Shown here: piece by piece, positions 26,581 through 33,759 of the stretch | Numbering within the stretch: position 1 is the stretch's first letter | Layout: the number at the start of each line of letters is the position of its first letter | DNA from: CAZEQK01 sp964514395 | Lineage (GTDB): Bacteria > Bacillota > Bacilli > Tepidibacillales > Tepidibacillaceae | Length of the DNA: 36,363 nt | Direction of reading: 5' to 3' | Assembly (NCBI GenBank): GCA_964514395.1 | Contig: CAZEQK010000037.1 | Span: 1 to 36,363, forward strand | The notes under the pieces: generated by a model | The model's database searches: none | Told to the model about the DNA's origin: nothing | Seen by the model: only the letters and a program-made list of their open reading frames with translations | Translations under genes and position numbers: made by a program

Positions 26581-26700
26581 TATAAAAAATCCCCAACGTC
26601 AAACATTGATCTCCTTTACTAGGCATAATCCTCTGTTTTCGAGTTAGGAAAATTCAAAGTTAGTGAATATAAAATTCGCAATAGTTATATTTTACCAAAT
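26581..26700 (-). repeat. Hairpin repeat, copy B
   Basis: Shares its left end (ATAAAAAATCCCCAACGTCAAA-like) and right end (TATTTTACCAAA) with copy A at 16885-16985. TCCCCAACGTCAAA (26590-26603) pairs imperfectly with TTTCGAGTTAGGA (26637-26649). On the minus strand the hairpin is followed by TTTTTTATATA and then by the methyltransferase start, so it sits in that gene's leader as a possible terminator or attenuator. Confidence 0.5.
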
Positions 26701-26733
26701 TTTAATCTTTTTGAATAGATAAATATTCTCTTT

Positions 26734-26965
26734 TTACTCAACAGACTTCTCCATCAGGTCCCATACATTCTCAAAGGGATCAATAAATTGGCATACCCAT
26801 GCCTTATCTATTCCAAAAATCGGTCCGCGAAATAAACGACATCCATGTAATTCAAAATGTGTAATGGTTTTACGTATATCTGATACCCGCCAACGTCACT
26901 TACCCTGCTACACCAGATGAAGTTTTCTCGTCACTTGGATGTATTCCAACTGTTACGTTAGCCAA
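26734..26965 (-). pseudogene. Remnant of a VOC (glyoxalase/bleomycin-resistance) protein
   Basis: Minus-strand pieces 'VTVGIHPSDEKTSSGVAG', a stop where Gln is expected, then after a frame change 'VSDIRKTITHFELHGCRLFR' GPIFGIDKAWVCQFIDPFENVWDLMEKSVE-stop. The G-x-x-x-F-R-G-P-I-x-G-I-D...Q-x-x-D-P-F-x-N pattern is the second half of a VOC domain with its metal Glu altered or lost. The 5' half is absent. Confidence 0.6.
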
Positions 26966-27004
26966 AATGTATAGAATACTCTCGATCTAATAATAAGACA
27001 TCAG

Positions 27005-27340
27005 TCATATATCATTTATAAACCTCAAAATCCTTGTGCTGATTTTTCTAATAAACGAGAATAAATCTTCTGTAGGAGTATCTCCAAATTTATTATTATC
27101 TTCAGTTATAATTTCAGAAAGGTTTCTCATTAACTCATAGTCATCTGATTCTAATTGAATTTCTATACTAATAATAGAGTCTAAAATCTTTATAAGAAAA
27201 AAATCATTTTTTTTATCATAAAATCCTTGCTTAATTAAATCAATTTGATTAATAAACGGTGCTTCTTGTAGCATTTGATAAAGATTTTCTTTGCTAAAAT
27301 CAAATATGTCTCTATCAGAATAGAAAGTTTTAATATACAT
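27005..27340 (-). CDS. Unknown small cytoplasmic protein
   Basis: Start at ATG 27340 (MYIKTFYSDRDIFD) because AAGGAGAT is 5 nt upstream; the longer frame to 27388 has none. 111 residues, helical and charged, with 'SIISIEIQLESDDYELMRNL' and a C-terminal 'TEDLFSFIRKISTRILRFIN'. It resembles small immunity-like or regulatory proteins only in size. Family not recognised. Intact. Confidence 0.5.
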   Translation of the reverse strand: MYIKTFYSDRDIFDFSKENLYQMLQEAPFINQIDLIKQGFYDKKNDFFLIKILDSIISIEIQLESDDYELMRNLSEIITEDNNKFGDTPTEDLFSFIRKISTRILRFINDI

Positions 27341-27409
27341 ATATATCTCCTTAGGCGAACAAAGAGAAACTCTTTTGAGCTTTATCACGTTCTATAATTC
27401 AGTGATTCT

Positions 27410-27420
27410 TTGTTATACGA
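27410..27420 (-). repeat. Orphan attC-like left end (TTGTTATACGA)
   Basis: The same 11-mer as at 14000 and 33714. On the minus strand CGTATAACAAAG follows the methyltransferase fragment at 27509 and precedes the next gene; ATCAC/GTGAT forms a short stem just beyond. No full second half is seen. Confidence 0.3.
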
Positions 27421-27508
27421 TTATATTATTTCTTTGAGTATTTCACCGCGGGAATCTTTGATATACATTATAGCTTTTTATTTCATTTTTTATCTCATTT
27501 AACATTCA

Positions 27509-27661
27509 CTAATCATGATTTCCAGTTCTACACGCTACATTTAAAATTGTTTTATACTTAGAATTAAACTTTAAAATATAGTTTTTTATGTCTTTAGAAG
27601 CTTTCTTGTAATCTTTGAAATTATTGATAGAATCATAGTATTGAACTGAATTTTTGAACAT
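27509..27661 (-). pseudogene. 5' fragment of a SAM methyltransferase
   Basis: ATG 27661 gives 'MFKNSVQYYDSINNFKDYKK' ASKDIKNYILKFNSKYKTILNVACRTGNHD-stop. Y-D-x-I-x-x-F-K-D-Y and T-I-L-x-V-A-C-x-T-G-x-H are the N-terminus and motif I of a common Bacillus methyltransferase, with Gly replaced by Arg in C-G-T-G. Nothing after motif I remains. Upstream (27662-27859) I see no gene, only a 14-bp palindrome at 27836-27849. Confidence 0.6.
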
Positions 27662-27835
27662 GGTGTAACTTCTTTTCATCGTTATTTTAGATAAATCTCT
27701 TTTTACCGATGTCCTTAAGTTTTCAGGCGTTTTTGACCTCTAGCTACATCAATCTTAAGTTTAGTAAATACCCTTTCTAATTATCAAAAAAGATGTGCCG
27801 CTGTAATTTGTTCCCCCACCCAGTCTTAAAGGGGA

Positions 27836-27849
27836 TTTCGAATTCGAAA
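27836..27849. repeat. 14-bp perfect palindrome
   Basis: TTTCGAATTCGAAA is fully self-complementary and sits 11 nt beyond the stop of the cupin gene. It could be an operator half-site pair or a chance palindrome; there is no T-run. Confidence 0.3.
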
Positions 27850-27859
27850 ATCTTAATTA

Positions 27860-28192
27860 CTATTTAGCTTTATATCTATCCTTTTGATTAAAGAAAGTTA
27901 TGTCTGAATATCCTGCATATATTTTTGCAGAATGCTTAACTCCTTCAGGAATAAAATATCTATCTCCTTTTGTATATACTTTTTTTATTCCCTTAATAAT
28001 TAATTCAATTCTACCTTCAAGAACTATTCCCCACTGGCTTTCATGAAAGTGTTCAGACACTTCAATATCTTCGTCAAACTCCATGAAAAGAATTTGATGA
28101 TCACTAGCTTGAGATAAATAAGCTTTAAGGCCTTTCATAGGTATATCTGCTTTTGGTAAATTTAAAATTGGGTCAGGAAAAATATTTGACAT
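27860..28192 (-). CDS. Single-domain cupin protein
   Basis: 110 residues from MSNIFPDPILNLPK (GAGGGGGAT lies upstream of the longer frame's start at 28210, so the first ATG is also possible). Cupin motif 1 'VSEHFHESQWGIVLEGRIEL' and motif 2 'GDRYFIPEGVKHSAKIY' contain the usual His and Glu metal ligands (H-x-H-x4-[EQ] with Gln). Small-molecule binding or isomerase-like roles are typical. Intact. Confidence 0.75.
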   Translation of the reverse strand: MSNIFPDPILNLPKADIPMKGLKAYLSQASDHQILFMEFDEDIEVSEHFHESQWGIVLEGRIELIIKGIKKVYTKGDRYFIPEGVKHSAKIYAGYSDITFFNQKDRYKAK

Positions 28193-28253
28193 TTTTTTAA
28201 TCCCCCTCAATTATCTTTTTCTTGTATTCCAGTGAGAGTATGAATAGTAGATA

Positions 28254-28470
28254 CTAAGCCCTATATTTTGACTGTGCTTCATATACAATAACCTGTCTAA
28301 TTTCCTCATTTAATTTTAAAATCTTTAATAGCACGTCACGAGCCGTTTGTGCTATTTTTGACTTAATATCACTTTTATTTCCGAGGTTATATGAACCTTT
28401 ACTTATGGCATAATTATCTCTTCCTTTTATTTAAATAGTGTATTTCATTTAAAAGTTCCGTATTTTTCAT
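28254..28470 (-). pseudogene. Short broken gene, unknown
   Basis: ATG 28470 gives 'MKNTELLNEIHYLNK', then the frame shifts. The other frame reads 'RDNYAISKGSYNLGNKSDIK' SKIAQTARDVLLKILKLNEEIRQVIVYEAQSKYRA-stop. About 71 codons in all. The helical tail looks coding but I do not recognise it. Confidence 0.35.
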
Positions 28471-28489
28471 GAAATAGTATATTTTTAAT

Positions 28490-29010
28490 TTCTTTAAAAT
28501 TTTCGATATCTTTTTTGAGGATTAACATTCATTTTTTTTAATCCAATCTCGTATATTTCAGTTTGAGGTTTCATATATCCCGCTTCATAAGAGAATATTG
28601 CTTCATCAAATAGATTATTTAGAGGAGATTTATCCCAATGCATCACATCAATATATCTGCATTACTAATCAAACATATCTTCTTTCCACTTTTCTTTATA
28701 TCTGAAAGAACGTCAAGAATTGTAAAATCAACGTCAATTAATGATTTTTTAAATCTCTTTCTCTTAATTTCAAAATTTCTTTTTTCTCACACTCACTTAC
28801 ATTTAATTTCATTTTGTCAATAATACCTTTAATTATCTTTTGTGGACTTTTTTCTTCCCCGGTTGATCTTCTTATGTATAATTCATTATCTTCTGTATAT
28901 TTTTCCTATTCTGCTTTTGTTATTCTTAATACATCATTTTCATTTCTTAAATTATGATATTTTGGTGTTACCAGCGTAAAGAACAAATCAAAAAATACAA
29001 CCTCTATATC
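28490..29010 (-). pseudogene. Decayed HAD-superfamily hydrolase
   Basis: Starts near 29010: 'VKNDIEVVFFDLFFTLVTPK' with HAD motif I (D-x-F-x-T-L). A TAG interrupts 'NDVLRITKAE', then 'EKYTEDNELYIRRSTGEEKS', further stops and frame changes, 'KKSGKKICLISNADIL' (motif II, S-N-A), and 'EAIFSYEAGYMKPQTEIYEI' (motif III Lys in G-x-x-K-P). At least three lesions. The family dephosphorylates small phosphates. Confidence 0.65.
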
Positions 29011-29020
29011 ATTCTTCACA

Positions 29021-29476
29021 TTAAATCTGTTTTACCATCATAACATTAGTAGTTTGATAGCCTAATTTCTCATATAGACCTCTAGCCACTTGGTTATGAC
29101 CAAAAACATGAAGCCCAATTTTCTTCATACCTAAGTTTTTTGCTATCTCTTCTATTTTCTTCATTGTTTCCTTACCATAGCCATGTCCTTGATATTCATC
29201 GAAGATATTAATATCATAAATAAATCCTTCTTCTATTGATTTTTGTGCAAGCCAAATCATTCCGATTGTCTGGTTGTCATGAAGAACCGTATATAAAAAA
29301 TTACTTTCCGTTTTTTCATCTTTAGGAAGAAGTTTTGAATATTCCTCTCTTGCTCTATTCATTGACTCCTCCTTATTCCAGTTCCCTGATAAAACCTTAT
29401 CATTTGCATAATTATCAATCGCCATAGTCATATAATTTTGGAATTCATCTGAGCTCATTAATTTTAACGTGACCAT
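29021..29476 (-). CDS. GNAT family N-acetyltransferase
   Basis: 151 residues, AAGGAGGG 6 nt before the ATG. Strand four 'FIYDINIFDEYQGHGYGKET' has the Q/R-x-x-G-x-G acetyl-CoA loop; 'IGLHVFGHNQVARGLYEKLG' YQTTNVMMVK is the C-terminal N-x-x-A-x-x-x-Y-x-K-x-G-[FY] motif. Substrate unknown. Intact. Confidence 0.85.
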   Translation of the reverse strand: MVTLKLMSSDEFQNYMTMAIDNYANDKVLSGNWNKEESMNRAREEYSKLLPKDEKTESNFLYTVLHDNQTIGMIWLAQKSIEEGFIYDINIFDEYQGHGYGKETMKKIEEIAKNLGMKKIGLHVFGHNQVARGLYEKLGYQTTNVMMVKQI

Positions 29477-29574
29477 TTTTTCCCTCCTTCATATTTTTTT
29501 ATACCATTTCAATGTCTAAATCATACAAAACTTGATTTTACATTTTTATATTAAAAGAGAAATTGAGGGCTTAT

Positions 29575-29987
29575 TTATTCTAAATACTCACTAGCTAAAT
29601 CTGAGTTTATGTATCTTGCCATTCCTGTTTTAATTCTTTTAAATCCAAGTATTTGATAAAACTCCTCATTTCCAGTTGTAGATATTAGATGTACGCAAGA
29701 AATATCGTTTAATTTATCAAGTAAGAACTCAATTATTCCTTTAGCTATCCCTTGTTTTTGAAATTCTGCATGCACTACCACATCATATATAGCAGCATTA
29801 AAAACACCATCAGAAATTGCTCTTCCAAACCCGACAATCCGATCATCTACTTCAACTAGTGCTATTACATTATTTGCATTGAAAATTTTGGAGATTACTT
29901 CATTCGTATGTTTTTTCCAATCACAGAACGATACACCTCCTTCATCTCATCTATATTAGCAGCAGAAAATTCACTATGGATTTTCAT
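29575..29987 (-). pseudogene. Frameshifted GNAT acetyltransferase
   Basis: ATG 29987 gives 'MKIHSEFSAANIDEMKEVYR' SVIG, then a frame change, and the other frame goes on 'KHTNEVISKIFNANNVIALV' EVDDRIVGFGRAISDGVFNAAIYDVVVHAEFQKQGIAKGI (acetyl-CoA loop Q-x-x-G-I-A) to 'EEFYQILGFKRIKTGMARYI'. About 137 residues if repaired, the normal length of this subfamily. One indel. Confidence 0.75.
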
Positions 29988-30020
29988 TTTCAATGATGTT
30001 CACCTCCATAATCCTTATTT

Positions 30021-30138
30021 TCTAACCTGTTTATCAGTTTATACTATTTCTACACCTATATTGACCCATTAATTAGGTGGGCTTGCAGTCTTGAGCTTGA
30101 TTTCTCTAGTATACTAAAACTGAAATTCTCTGTTATAT
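30021..30138 (-). repeat. attC-like palindrome
   Basis: On the minus strand: ATATAAC, AGAGAATT, TCAGTTTTAGTATACT, a central 60 nt, AGTATAAACTGA, TAAACAG, GTTAGA. TCAGTTT-ATACT pairs over 12 bp with a 3-nt bulge (30034-30045 with 30109-30122), as in attC extrahelical bases, and ATAAC/GTTA boxes flank it. It lies exactly between a broken small secreted protein gene and the GNAT gene that starts at 29987. Confidence 0.45.
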
Positions 30139-30222
30139 GGCATTAGATATTCATAAATTCACCTGATTTAAACTCAAGATTTTACCTCCGATTATTAAAG
30201 ATTATACTGTTCCTATAGATTT

Positions 30223-30453
30223 CTAATTTATCGTACCTTTTTTTACTAAACCTAGTATTCCATCACTATATTCATAGTAAAAGTAGAAGGTTTTTTCATC
30301 ATCCATAAATATAGTTATATGCTTATTGTTATCATCAAATCTTTCTTGCATAAAAGGGGTAATTCATTAACAACTAGAATTTTATTTTTTTTTATTATTA
30401 AAAGATATAACTAAGCAAATGACAATACTTAATACGATGAACCATTTTTTCAA
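30223..30453 (-). pseudogene. Broken small secreted protein
   Basis: A TTG start after TGGAGGATT gives 'MKKWFIVLSIVICLVISFNN' KKK-stop, a signal-peptide-like segment. After an A-rich indel another frame goes on 'MQERFDDNNKHITIFMDDEK' TFYFYYEYSDGILGLVKKGTIN-stop. The product would be about 75 residues. The tail resembles that of the neighbouring gene at 30574 (EYD..G), so the two may be related. Family unknown. Confidence 0.45.
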
Positions 30454-30553
30454 TTCTAATCCTCCATGTTACTTATCATTATTAGTCTTCATGAATTACT
30501 TTTTTGACGGTACTTAATAGAGTATCTTCGCTACTAATCCATTCAGATATTCT

Positions 30554-30564
30554 GTGTTATATGA
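30554..30564 (-). repeat. Possible attC-like left end
   Basis: On the minus strand CATATAACACAGAATATCTG follows the stop of the small protein gene at 30574. It is close to the left end of the palindrome at 30138 (CATATAACAGAGAATTTCAG). No matching second half was found before the next gene. Confidence 0.3.
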
Positions 30565-30607
30565 GCAAAGATGTCATTTCTTAATTGGAGTAATTTCTAG
30601 TGAGCTG

Positions 30608-30817
30608 TTTGTTTTATAATTGAAATTTGTAGTTATATAAGGGGCTTCTCCTTCATACCCGTNNNNNNNNNNNNNNNNNNNNNNNNNNNNNNNNNNNNNN
30701 NNNNNNNNNNNNNNNNNNNNNNNNNNNNNNNNNNNNNNNNNNNNNNNNNNNNNNNNNNNNNNTTTGTTTTATAATTGAAATTTGTAGTTATATAAGGGGC
30801 TTCTCCTTCATACCCGT
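30608..30817. repeat. 55-bp duplicated contig ends around the gap
   Basis: Positions 30608-30662 are identical to 30763-30817 (from TTTGTTTTATAATTG to CATACCCGT). The two copies border the N-run directly. Removing one copy and the Ns gives a continuous small-protein reading frame, so the two contigs most likely overlap. Confidence 0.85.
30663..30762. other. Scaffold gap (100 N)
   Basis: Exactly 100 N, the usual placeholder for a gap of unknown size. Given the identical 55 bp on both sides, no sequence may really be missing. Confidence 0.95.
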
Positions 30818-31119
30818 TATAAGGTTTATCTATACCAATTATAATCTTTGTCACTTTCAGTTATACTCGCCACACCAAATGCGTTATCGTACTCATAAAA
30901 TATAATTGTTTCGCCTTCGTAATTTTCAATAGATAGAACAGTTTTTTTATCTTTCCCTCATGCTCTAAACCATATTTAATTGCCTTTTCTTTTGTATTAA
31001 ACCAATGAAGATTATTATCTGATTGGTAGTAGGAATGGCTATAACCTACTAAAAGTATCATTAACAAACTAGTTATGAAAAAATTCTTTTTTAACCTCTC
31101 ACCCCATTCTTAAAATAAA

Positions 31120-31160
31120 TCTTTATGTAACTTGAAGACCTTGAGATTACATCCGTTATG
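31120..31160 (-). repeat. Inverted repeat with an ATAAC box
   Basis: On the minus strand ACATAACGG follows the AAA-like pseudogene, then ATGTAA and TTACAT form a 6-bp stem around CTCAAGGTCTTCAAG. It may be a worn attC-like site or an unrelated hairpin. Confidence 0.25.
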
Positions 31161-31210
31161 TTCTCTCATCTAGTATTTACTTTTAGAATGCTGACTAGGT
31201 TTCACTATTT

Positions 31211-31765
31211 TTACTCTAACTTGCAATCAACCCTATAGAGACATATACAATATACCCTATCATTAATGCCCCATAATAGATATTTGTTATCTTTTTTCAT
31301 TTCTCCTTTTTTTGAATTCAATCTATGACTTTCTAAAGTGCTAAGTAAATTTTGTTCGGATTGTGCAATATTTCTTTTTGTTGGCTTGTGTTCAAGTCTA
31401 TGTGGTGTTTTATTTCTTTTAAGCCTTTCTTCTAACTCAGCTTCTAACTTAACGAAATAAATATCAGCACCTTGAGATCTAAAGATATCACAAACCTTTT
31501 CCACGTATTCCCAATCTTCTTTTTGATTAAACGCCTACACATAAGTAAAAATCATTCCATAATTATCACTTTTTGAAAATGACTTAAATATTTCCTCTCG
31601 AAACAAGCTTGATAATTTCCACATTTCTGCACTAAATCCGAAAAGTGGTTCTAGCAAATCAATTATCATGTGATTATGTAATAGTTTTAGATTCGTAATC
31701 TTTGCTAATTCTTATCCTACAGTCATTTTACCAACTGCGGGTCCAAATAATAGTACAAACTTCAT
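31211..31765 (-). pseudogene. P-loop kinase-like gene with two in-frame stops
   Basis: One frame of 185 codons: 'MKFVLLFGPAVGKMTVG', TAA (CAA expected), 'ELAKITNLKLLHNHMIIDLL', 'GFSAEMWKLSSLFREEIFKS', 'YGMIFTYV', TAG (TGG expected), 'AFNQKEDWEYVEKVCDIFRS', then 'QGADIYFVKLEAELEERLKR' NKTPHRLEHKPTKRN. Walker A is G-P-A-V-G-K-M-T. The last 28 residues differ from the family's usual end, suggesting a further indel. Both stops fit C-to-T or G-to-A changes. Confidence 0.7.
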
Positions 31766-31776
31766 TAGACTTCCTC

Positions 31777-32170
31777 CTAGAACTCAACTAACCAACAATC
31801 CCTCATTTTTCCTTCATGCCATTCATCTTTTGGTAAGTATTTTTTCTTAATAAATCCACATTTTTCATATGTTCTTATTGCTCGTTTATTCCATACCTGC
31901 GGGTCCATCACAATTTTAGTTATCCCTCAACTTATTAAATATGCCGTCGCTAGCTTAATAAATTTTGTACCAATTCCTTTGTTCCAATAATTAACTTCAC
32001 CAATAAACTGGTCCATTTCATAAATTATCTCTTTAGTATCATCATATCCGTACTTTTTACGTTCTTCTTCAGTTATAGGATAAAACTGTATGAAACCAAT
32101 ATCTTCTTCATTATACGTAATAATACATTGTGTTATGTTTTCTCTGTTTTCATAATAATGTTTACGTACT
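31777..32170 (-). pseudogene. 5'-truncated AAC(6')-like acetyltransferase
   Basis: The frame lacks a start and reads 'YENRENITQCIITYNEEDIG' FIQFYPITEEERKKYGYDDTKEIIYEMDQFIGEVNYWNKGIGTKFI, then LATAYLIS, TGA, GITKIVMDPQVWNKRAIRTYEKCGFIKKKYLPKDEWHEGKMRDCWLVEF. The I-G-F-I-Q-F-Y-P, M-D-Q-F-I-G, W-N-K-G-I-G-T and M-D-P-Q-x-x-N-x-R-A-I-R-x-Y-E-K-x-G-F motifs are those of aminoglycoside 6'-N-acetyltransferases. The N-terminus is replaced by another GNAT gene's 5' end, and one in-frame TGA lies in the middle. Confidence 0.7.
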
Positions 32171-32372
32171 TAAGCTTATCAAATCTTTCAAGTGTATAGC
32201 CATATATGTTACCTACTACTTTTCCTTCATGAACAGCAACGTACATTATATTGTTTTTATTTTTAAAAAAAGTCTCATTTATTTTACTCTTAACACCCTC
32301 AGTCCAATAAAATAATTGAACTACTTCTTTAGCGAAATTAATATTCTCTGCATTTACTCTTATTATCTCCAC
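32133..32372 (-). pseudogene. 5' fragment of a GNAT acetyltransferase
   Basis: GTG start at 32372, after AGGAGTGAATTAATA. 'VEIIRVNAENINFAKEVVQL' FYWTEGVKSKINETFFKNKNNIMYVAVHEGKVVGNIYGYTLERFDKLKY, then out of frame. It contains the first half of a GNAT fold up to the second strand pair, with no acetyl-CoA loop. It overlaps the AAC(6')-like fragment at its 3' end: two acetyltransferase genes have been fused head to tail. Confidence 0.6.
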
Positions 32373-32464
32373 TATTAATTCACTCCTATATAGAAGATGA
32401 CCATCCCATAAACCTTTTAACAAATAATAAGGTTATTCAACATTATAAATAAAATATATTAAAT

Positions 32465-33685
32465 TTAAAGCAGCTTTTGAAATATTTCAATGGGACGATC
32501 CCCTGTATAAAAATCTCTCTTCACTGGAACGAGTACTTGTCCATCTAGTATTTTTACTAATGCTTGGTATATTTGTTTATATACTTCTTCTGGCTTTAAA
32601 TGAATATCTATAAAAGGATAGCCAAGGTCATTTAGAATTGTGCTTGAGACACTGTATCGATCTCCCATACCAATAATCGGTTTCCCCATCCCAATATAAT
32701 CAATTAGTTTTGAAGGGAGGAATATATTCCTTTGACTCTCTTTAAAAGTCGTATCAATTAATAGTAATATATCCGCACTGTTCATATATTCTATGCTATT
32801 TATGTAATCAATTCTATTAATGTAACTAAATTGTTCGTCTAAGCCATATTTTTTAATTTTCTCTCTATAAATTTCTCTTGTATTTCCCAAAAAGATGACT
32901 TCTAAGCTCTTGATTAAAGCCTCATTCATTTTGCTTTTAATATAATGAAGCGCCTCAATAAATAAATCAGGTGACCTGTAGGTTTTGTAAAACATACCAG
33001 CATGTACAATCCTAATCTTGGTTTGATCAGACTTAGTTTGTTTATGCTGAAGCTGCAACATAATATCCTTGTCAAACGTGTGCATGATAGTGATTACTTT
33101 ATTATTTAGATTTCCAAATTTCTTCTTATATAGTAATTCCATTGCATAAGAAGGGGTAGTAATATAATCTGCATTATTAAATATTTGTTTCTCCCAGTGT
33201 TTATTTAAATTAGGAAGGAATTTAATAAAGCTACTAAATGGGTTGTTAATCCAAGGATCACTAAAATGTGCGATCCACTTTAACCTATATTTTTTTTTAA
33301 TACATAGCCCGACTATATTGGATGTAAATGGCTGAGATCTCGTATAAATACATGAATAAGAATATTTTTCAATAAGTCGTTCACTCTTTTTTAATGCAAA
33401 AATATACCACCACCAATAACTATCTGGAAATAGGTGGTTAAATGGTCGAAGATGAAAGAGCCTCCTTATATATCGATTCTCTAATATTCTAATTTTTTTT
33501 GTCGTATATACCTTAACATTTGCTGAAGAACCATCACTTATATCAGTTTCTCCATGATCTACCGTTATAACATCTATTTGATATCCTTTTTTGGATAGCT
33601 TTTTTACAAATCTTCCAGTTTGAATAGCCTCTGGAGAAGAGGACGGTGGAAAATGATAGGAAATAATTAATATTCTTTTATCCAC
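32465..33685 (-). CDS. Family 4-like glycosyltransferase
   Basis: About 406 residues from the GTG at 33685 (VDKRILIISYHFPPSSSPEA), which has AGTAGGT 7 nt upstream; the frame to 33730 has none. GT-B fold: N-terminal 'LIISYHFPPSSSPEAIQTGR', central 'TKIRIVHAGMFYKTYRSPDL' and 'LEVIFLGNTREIYREKIKKY', then 'MNSADILLLIDTTFKESQRN' 'IFLPSKLIDYIGMGKPIIGM' with the E/D-x-x-G-like donor region. It would transfer a sugar to a surface polysaccharide; no other polysaccharide gene is adjacent. The largest intact gene here. Its 5' flank has a perfect 10-bp palindrome. Confidence 0.75.
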   Translation of the reverse strand: MDKRILIISYHFPPSSSPEAIQTGRFVKKLSKKGYQIDVITVDHGETDISDGSSANVKVYTTKKIRILENRYIRRLFHLRPFNHLFPDSYWWWYIFALKKSERLIEKYSYSCIYTRSQPFTSNIVGLCIKKKYRLKWIAHFSDPWINNPFSSFIKFLPNLNKHWEKQIFNNADYITTPSYAMELLYKKKFGNLNNKVITIMHTFDKDIMLQLQHKQTKSDQTKIRIVHAGMFYKTYRSPDLFIEALHYIKSKMNEALIKSLEVIFLGNTREIYREKIKKYGLDEQFSYINRIDYINSIEYMNSADILLLIDTTFKESQRNIFLPSKLIDYIGMGKPIIGMGDRYSVSSTILNDLGYPFIDIHLKPEEVYKQIYQALVKILDGQVLVPVKRDFYTGDRPIEIFQKLL

Positions 33686-33708
33686 GTATATACCTACTTT
33701 CTTCTGAT

Positions 33709-33735
33709 ATACATTGTTATACGAAAACAATGTAT
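33709..33735 (-). repeat. Palindrome with an attC-like half
   Basis: ATACATTGTT (33709-33718) and AACAATGTAT (33726-33735) form a perfect 10-bp stem with a 7-nt loop. The minus strand reads CGTATAACAATGTAT, and its ATAACAATGTAT is identical to the left end of the palindrome at 36108-36313. It also holds the third copy of TTGTTATACGA (33714-33724). It could be a cassette border scar, a terminator of the gene at 33760, or an operator for the glycosyltransferase. Confidence 0.4.
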
Positions 33736-33759
33736 ATTATACAAATAACTTTTGTACAA

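Larger units (their letters stand above)
30574..31095 (-). pseudogene. Broken small lipoprotein-like gene, spanning the scaffold gap
   Basis: Pieces: 'LKKNFFITSLLMILLVGYSH' SYYQSDNNLHWFNTKEKAIKYGLEHEGKIKK; after an A-run indel 'VLSIENYEGETIIFYEYDNA' FGVASITESDKDYNWYR; after another indel 'PYNGYEGEAPYITTNFNYKT', then, past the gap, NSSLEITPIKK-stop. The lipobox L-V-G-C reads L-V-G-Y (TAT for TGT), and the start codon is TTA. The N-run at 30663-30762 falls inside the last piece. Confidence 0.5.

Noticed and set aside
32427..32460. AACCTT/AAGGTT hairpin with ATAAC near the glycosyltransferase stop
   Set aside because: Short stem, the box overlaps the stem itself, and no spacer order as in the other sites.
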